Shown here: one piece after another, positions 57,950-64,000 of the stretch
How the letters are laid out: the number at the start of each line of letters is the position of its first letter
Numbering within the stretch: the stretch's first letter is position 1
Origin: Archilochus colubris
Lineage: Eukaryota > Chordata > Aves > Apodiformes > Trochilidae
NCBI GenBank assembly: GCA_023079485.1
Contig: CM041090.1
Span: forward strand, 39,808,874-39,872,873
Direction of reading: 5' to 3'
Length of the DNA: 64,000 nt
The notes under the pieces: model-generated
What the model was told of the DNA's origin: nothing
Databases searched by the model: none
The model's input: the letters and a program-made list of their open reading frames with translations, nothing else
Translations under genes and position numbers: made by a program

Positions 57950-60900
57950 ATATTGAGAGATTAAACTCCCATTTCTGAAACATCTTACAGATTTCCTGTT
58001 GATGCACAGTTTTTAGCAATTAAAACTTGGCATTTATGATTGAACTCTCATAATTTAGTAATCCACAGGCCTGGGTTATGTCCAAATCCAAAGGCAGACA
58101 CCCAGATACTGACTGCTGAACTCCCTGCACCATGATGTCTACTTGGACTTCAAGAAAACCCACAGAACAGTTTACTGACTGCTGCCCTTACCTTTCCTCA
58201 GTCATTCTTTAATTTCAAATTGCTTACCCAGAAGTGCACCCACTATAAAGACCTCAGTAGTACACAGAGACCCAGCAAGAGAGTACTCACACAGGAGGGT
58301 ATAGTCAAGGTTAACCTGTGAGTTAGACCACAGCAGAGGCAGATCTGGCCACCCAGAGAAGATACAGGATGCTGTACCACAGCTAAAGAGCTGGAACAGC
58401 ACTGCTACACCTATTCCATCACACACACCCACACAGCACTCTAATCTACTGCTATGGAAGCCCCTGCTGCTCCTGACTGCACTATTTGTTTAATGAGGGC
58501 CAAGAACTATTCTAGGTCCCTAAGTACTAGGATTAAAACAGTCTAATCCCAGGTGTTACTTACAATATGCCAGAGAACTTAATCATTTCCCTGAAGTATG
58601 TGAATGACACTGTGTTCTTAAGGCCCAGTACTAACCTGCACAGAGGTACACCAGCAGACATCTAAAAAAGCATGAGACAGTGGTAAGGTGGGTATAAAAT
58701 TCTTCACTGCACCTTGTGGAAGGAAACAAGTCAACTAGAGGAAAAGTGGGACCCTCTCAAGGCAGTATTAGCACCTAGAGGTGATAAAGTGAAAAATGCA
58801 AGGACACCATTTAGTGATCTGTTTGTAAAACAAACAAGATGAGAAGCTTTGCCTCACAAGCCTCTGGGAGTGTGCATGCTTTCTATGCCAGCAGCCCTGC
58901 TCCTGTCCCTTGAGGTTTAAGCATGTGACAAGTCACATGCAAGATTTTCAGTGGTGACCTTGGGACAGTGTGAGAATAAACATAAGGATGTTTGTTGATA
59001 AAAGGAAATAAATGAGATTTAGGGTATCAAACAGTACAAGCAGAGCAGGATCTGACAGTACAAAGCACACCTGGAAACCAATTGAGCTTCTGCTTCAAGC
59101 TGGGAGTTCAGGCTGAACCCTCCTCTATTTCACTTGCCTGACTGACCACAGGACAAATAAGCCTCAGGTATGGCAGTGTAGAACAACCCAACACAACTCT
59201 AGATAACATCATAAGAAGCCTTCTGCTAAGCATGAATGAAACTGCAGCTGTCCAACAATCCAGAGGAGTCTTCTAGGGAATCTTTCATCCTCATCACATA
59301 CTCAAGACAAACTCAGAATCACAACGTGTGCAGACAACCCCAAGAAGAAATACAAGAGGAGGGCTGGTTCAGCCTACCTCAACAGCTGTTGCCTACAGGC
59401 ACATCTCTAGTGTTTTGCAAGCAGTTGTAAAACTTCTCTGCTGGCACTGAGAACCAATAAACATTACCTTCAGCAGGGCATGTTGGCTCAGGCTCAGTGC
59501 TGCTCCCCCAGCTTCTCCTTAGCTTGGAGTACAGGAAAAAGAAAGTTTCCTCTTCTCAAAGTCTCGAGTTGAGAGGAGCTATCACTACTGAGGAGTAAGG
59601 ACTAAGCAAATTAGGGAGCAGCATTAACTCCATAATAAAGGAGTAAACCAGCCACAGTTTAGATTGAACAAGACAAGAAAAAGTTCCTGACTTCTCAGGA
59701 AAAAATCTGTTCTCAGGCAAGCTTGCAGTCACAGTTGGAAATGCCCGCTGTGAAGATGGAGCATGAAACAGCTTCAGCAAACTGCTGCTTTTAGCAACAA
59801 AAAACCCAAATCTAAACAGCCTAGAAAGTAACTTCTAGGTTTATATGCATATTCTACAGTAGAACTAAGTGGACTTTCATGGTACCTACTCATTTATAAA
59901 TTTCCATTGAAAATGGAAAGCTGTGCATCCCTGATTCTGCCAAGACAGGAAAGGAGCAGTTCTTTGTTTCAAGATGAGATGCACCAATAAAAGGCAACAG
60001 TGTCTTACACTTCCCAGACTTGTACACTGGAGTAAACAGCCCATTTTCCATATTTCAATTTAAAATAATAAGTCTTCCACTTCCAGATGTGTGACCTGTT
60101 GCCTGTACACGCCAAAGGGATTACAGTTTAACTTCCAGAATGCCCTCAGTTTCCTTTTTATAAGAAGCATTAAAACATGTAAATGTTTGTAGAACTGTAC
60201 TGGTTGGAAAACATCTACAAGATCAAGTCCATCCATTAACCTCTGGCTCTGCTTTGCTTCAACAAATACAGACTGTAGCTTTCCCAGCTGGAAGTTTCTA
60301 CACTCTGATTTTACACTAGTGTCAAGATGCTGTGAATAAATCCTACAGCTGGGCACAAACCTCAGCCCTGAAAAAGTCAAAACTACTTCAAGGAACAGGA
60401 CAGTCACAGAGAACCAACTCGGGTATGTTGCAAAGCCATTGTTCTATCCCACCATACACAAGTTTTTCCTGAAAAACCCATGATTTTTTTCTCAGATATA
60501 ACCCTCTCTGCTATTTTTTCCTCCACTGCAGTCAATTTTCTGTTCAGACATAATACTTGTGGTGTTTTGATTAATCTGTAAGCTCTGAACTGGTACTGAT
60601 CATGTATTCTCAATTTGCAGCATATTAGATCCATCACAAAGCAAGCACAAGACAAAAAGGTCTCCAAGAAGCCACTGTCAATATTAAATAAAAAAAAAAA
60701 ATCAGTTTCATCAGAGCAGCAGCCTTCCAATTCTGACTGCTGGAGCCAATGATCTGAGAGAGAATCATGACCTTGGACATATTTACTGGGTGGTTAACAT
60801 TATTTGCTAGAGATACTCCTTTAAATGAAGCCTAAAGAACTGTAAGGCTGAAAAAGCAGAACTTAAGTATTGTCACCAATATTCCTATACTATGTAGTGC

Positions 60901-62231
60901 AGAAAATTGCAGAATCATAAAATAAAGCCTCAGCTTGACACCAAACACCAAATCCATTTAAGAGCAGTAGAAGTGCCAAGTTTAAAGCCTCAGCAAGGAT
61001 AACCCTCCCAGGGACTTCAGTCCAAAGCCAGAAGCAAACAGATATCAAGGACAAGCAAAGATGTTGCCCCTGCATTTGTCAACAACACAGGAAATCTGCA
61101 TCAACTTCTGCTGTGCAGTCCAGGAAGATTAAAAAGAGCTGGGGGAAAAGCCAAACAGGTAAGTTAAAAATCAGTATTTGCTTAAAAGTAGGAACATTTC
61201 AAGAATGTCTGGCTTGTCAAGGAGGTAGAGGTTAAGGAACAACTTTGACCAGTCTGAAAAAGTCTGTACAAGAGACAGGGGTCTAAAAATTAAAGTCCCT
61301 TCAGATTAATACAAAAAGATATGTTTTCATGTTTCAAATCTAAATTTGAAACTGGTCCAGCAATCAGAACAACTTCCCAGAAGTTACTGTGAAATTTATG
61401 GCTGCAAACATAAAAATGAGCATTTTATTCTGCTTTTTTCAAAAGCTTCAACTGAACCAGAACTCCAGTCTCTCCATCCAGCAGTGCCCAGTGGTTCACA
61501 CGAAACAAAGCTCAACCAACAATTCCCAGTGGCTCCTTTAGGCTCCCAGTTAGCCAGCTCATTGATTTTACAGGTTGACTCCGGAAAATGTATACAGAAA
61601 ATATTGATGATTTCAAAGTGATCACTGTAACAACACTGAGAAGCAGCCCGATGAGTTAGATCTGTTTAGTTCAATAAAAAATGTATTAAATACCACAAAA
61701 CCCATTAAGCATGTAAGACAAAGCCTTCCTCAGCTGAGGACACACCAGGCTGCACCTCCTTGCCAATGAGTAGCTAATAGTTTTTTGTTAGTAAGAAGTA
61801 TTACATTTACTTGCATATACTTACTCAAAACACAACAAATCCCCTAGAATTGGTTGCAAAACACTACACTGAAATTATCTAATGTCAGGTACAAAATCCT
61901 TTTGCTGCTAGAGACTGATTAAAACTTCTGCTTCTTTGGTATTGCTCCTTCAACTTACATAATTTTAATCAAGTGACTTTTCTGAGTAGTTAAAGCTGCC
62001 CACTGACATCATCTACTATTGGAAAAGTCTCCAAAGATGTATTTATGGCCTAAGTTACATATTTAAATTCATGCAGCCCCAAAAGAAGAGGGATTTATCT
62101 GCATCACGCCACTGATACCTTCCTTCAGGGACAGTACCCCATGCAGCCAAGGAGGAGCAGCCAGGACATAGCCATGTGTGTCTGAAAACAAACTCTGAAG
62201 AGTGCAAATAAAACTTTGGGGAAGAAAAGGT
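57950..62231. other. Unannotated stretch, probably intron
   Basis: I recognise no exon, RNA gene or repeat family in about 4.3 kb. Confidence 0.5.
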
Positions 62232-62621
62232 GGCACTGGGAGGAGAAGTGGGGGTACTGGGAGGAGAATAGGGGGGGTACTGGGAGGAGAATAGGGGGGG
62301 TACTGGGAGGAGGAGAATAGGGGGGGTACTGGGAGGAGGAGAATAGGGGGGGTACTGGGAGGAGGAGAATAGGGGGGGTACTGGGAGGAGGAGAATAGGG
62401 GGGGTACTGGGAGGAGGAGAATGGGGGGGGTACTGGGAGGAGAATGGGGGGGGTACTGGGAGGAGAATGGGGGGGGGCACTGGGAGGAGAACGGGGGGGT
62501 ACTGGGAGGAGAACGGGGGGGCACTGGGAGGACAAGGGGGGGGCACTGGGAAGAGGGGGGGGGCACTGGGAAGAGAGGGGGGGGCACTGGGAAGAGAGAG
62601 GGGGGCACTGGGAAGAGAGGG
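62232..62621. repeat. G-run minisatellite, 17 units of about 20-26 bp
   Basis: The plus strand repeats ACTGGGAGGAGGAGAATAGG followed by a run of 5-9 G. I count 17 ACTGGGA units. There is a gradient along the array: GAATAGG units on the left, GAATGG and GAACGG in the middle, and GAAGAGAGG units with GCACTGGG on the right. The G runs give strong G-quadruplex potential on the plus strand. The minus strand has three proline-rich open frames of 169-194 codons that exist only because the repeat has no stop codons. Confidence 0.95.
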
Positions 62622-64000
62622 ACAGTACATACACCTCAAGAGATTATTTTTGCTTTCCCTAGAACAGTTCTTAACTGAAGTTGCACTGCATCCCTAACCA
62701 TAAACCAGACAAGCCAAATGAAGTCTATAAAAAACACCACACTAATAGCCTCACACTCCATTCAGGTACTTGTTACTGTGTTCAATAGCTCCTTCAAAAT
62801 TCCCTCCAACCCCATGTGTCCAGAAATATACAATGGGTCATCATTACTTTGATGGGACTTCAAAAAAAAAAGCTTTTTTCTTTTTCAAACCAAATTAGAA
62901 TATGAATGTTTCTGCTTCTCTGAGAAATCTATAGCCTTTTGTGAACAGATGATGCGACAAGCAGATGTACACAATCAGATTCACAATCAGCAGATGAGCT
63001 CTTCTTTCCCAGCCATCTTGACCTGTCTGCCTTGATTTACATAAACTCTCTTTATTCACAACAGCATTGATTATGTAAACCTCGACAAAACCTTAGCTAG
63101 ACATGCACTGTCACATCACTTACAGAAACTACCTAACAGAGTACTGGGAGAAGGTTATTAGAAATGTATTTGCTGCAACAAATGACTTCAGATGCCTTGG
63201 GCTTTACCCTCTGGTCACATTATGCACAGACAAGCAATCACTACTATTGAAAGACAATACAGAAGCTTGGTTCTGGTGGGAGAACTACCCACTGCCAAAA
63301 AAATGCCTTCCACTTGATACAGAGGTCAAGTACAGAACAACTCTACTTTAATACTGCTGAGCAAGAGCAAAAGATAAAGTTTTGTCACCTTAAAGAAGAC
63401 TCAGTAGTTTGCCAGGTAGCTGAGCTCCTTTGTTCATCATGCTTTTCACCATCTAATTTAAGTCTCACAGCTCAAGACTTAAGTTATTCATCAATATCAC
63501 AATCAATGCTTTTTTTTTTTTTACTAAAAAACCACAAAACAACAAACACTGCCTCAAAAGAACTTTTTTTTTTTTTTCTTTAAATCTTGCTGTGAGGTCA
63601 CTACCCATTTTAATCAAGCAGTTGTAACAGGAGCTGCAGTGCTTTGGTTCTGCAGTTCACAGGTCTGGGTTTCACTAGGGGGAGGAGGGGGGGACTTGCA
63701 TTGTTTTATTTAAATGGAACAAAATTTTAACACAAAACAGGTATTATGAATATATATTTAGGATACTGAACAGATGTTTAAGCTGTTCCAAGAGTTCCTA
63801 GTCACAAATGTTGAGTCACCAAAAAAACCACAAGTGTGTTTATATTATTTATGGCACCACATGTAACATTTAGGACACTTCTGATAGAAAACACAGCGAG
63901 CGACTCCAGGAGCATCTTAAAACCTCAACCTCCCACCCAAAAATGGAAAAATGCAGTGATTGAAGTCACAGCATTTCCTGGACTGTTTCCATCCCAGCCT
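62622..64000. other. Unannotated sequence to the window end
   Basis: Short T-runs lie at 63511-63522 and 63565-63578. No exon or repeat family was recognised. Confidence 0.5.

Noticed and set aside
62055..62639. Three overlapping proline-rich open frames of 169-194 codons on the minus strand
   Set aside because: They exist only because the G-run minisatellite has no stop codons on the other strand. All three frames are open at once, which a real coding sequence would not show.
1..64000. Other PELI2 exons (exon 1 with the N-terminus, exon 3 with the following FHA-domain segment)
   Set aside because: I looked on the minus strand above and below exon 2 for the expected protein text and splice sites and found none. 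A sensitive search could still find a short exon.

Overview
This window looks like nuclear DNA from a bird, lying inside or beside a large vertebrate gene and made mostly of non-coding sequence. Two things show this. One exon on the minus strand (35786-35915) encodes 43 residues that I recognise as the start of the Pellino-2 (PELI2) FHA domain, with good splice signals on both sides. The rest carries about twenty CR1 LINE fragments with the ATTCTATG-type 3' tails usual in birds, plus two solo LTRs of an avian endogenous-retrovirus family. CR1 covers roughly 14% of the window by my count. That is high for a bird and, with several near-identical copies, suggests a lineage with recent CR1 activity (for example woodpecker-like birds; this is inference). 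I found no bacterial-type genes, tRNAs, rRNAs or CRISPR arrays.

Layout, left to right. 1-2.2 kb: AT-rich single-copy DNA with an extreme A/T block. 2.2-4.0 kb: a CR1 fragment, a CpG-enriched block that could be regulatory, and a plus-strand CR1. 4-8.7 kb: no recognisable feature. 8.7-25.7 kb: repeat-rich, with CR1s at 8.7, 12.7, 15.2, 18.6, 22.2-23.3 (one CR1 nested in another) and 25.1 kb, two solo LTRs at 10.5 and 16.0 kb, and a 270-bp tandem duplication at 20.5 kb. 25.7-34.6 kb: a long repeat-poor stretch. 35.8 kb: PELI2 exon 2. 38.5-39.4 kb: a CR1 fused at its 5' end to a U6 snRNA copy. 40.1-40.7 kb: a six-unit T-rich minisatellite. 41.8-51.2 kb: further CR1s, two of them mosaic. 57.0-57.9 kb: two CR1s in a row. 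62.2-62.6 kb: a 17-unit G-run minisatellite.

If PELI2 is arranged as in other vertebrates, sequence above 35915 belongs to intron 1 (exon 1 and the promoter lie beyond 64000) and sequence below 35786 belongs to intron 2 (exon 3 lies before position 1). I searched by eye for exons 1 and 3 and found neither. Nearly every long open frame here is an artefact of CR1 remnants or of stop-poor tandem repeats.

The most notable observation is the U6-CR1 chimera (38503-39367). It has the architecture described for mammalian U6-L1 chimeras: U6 in front, a 5'-truncated LINE behind, same strand. That points to template switching by the CR1 reverse transcriptase. Two mosaic CR1 copies, one with a 9-bp shared block at its junction, fit the same behaviour.
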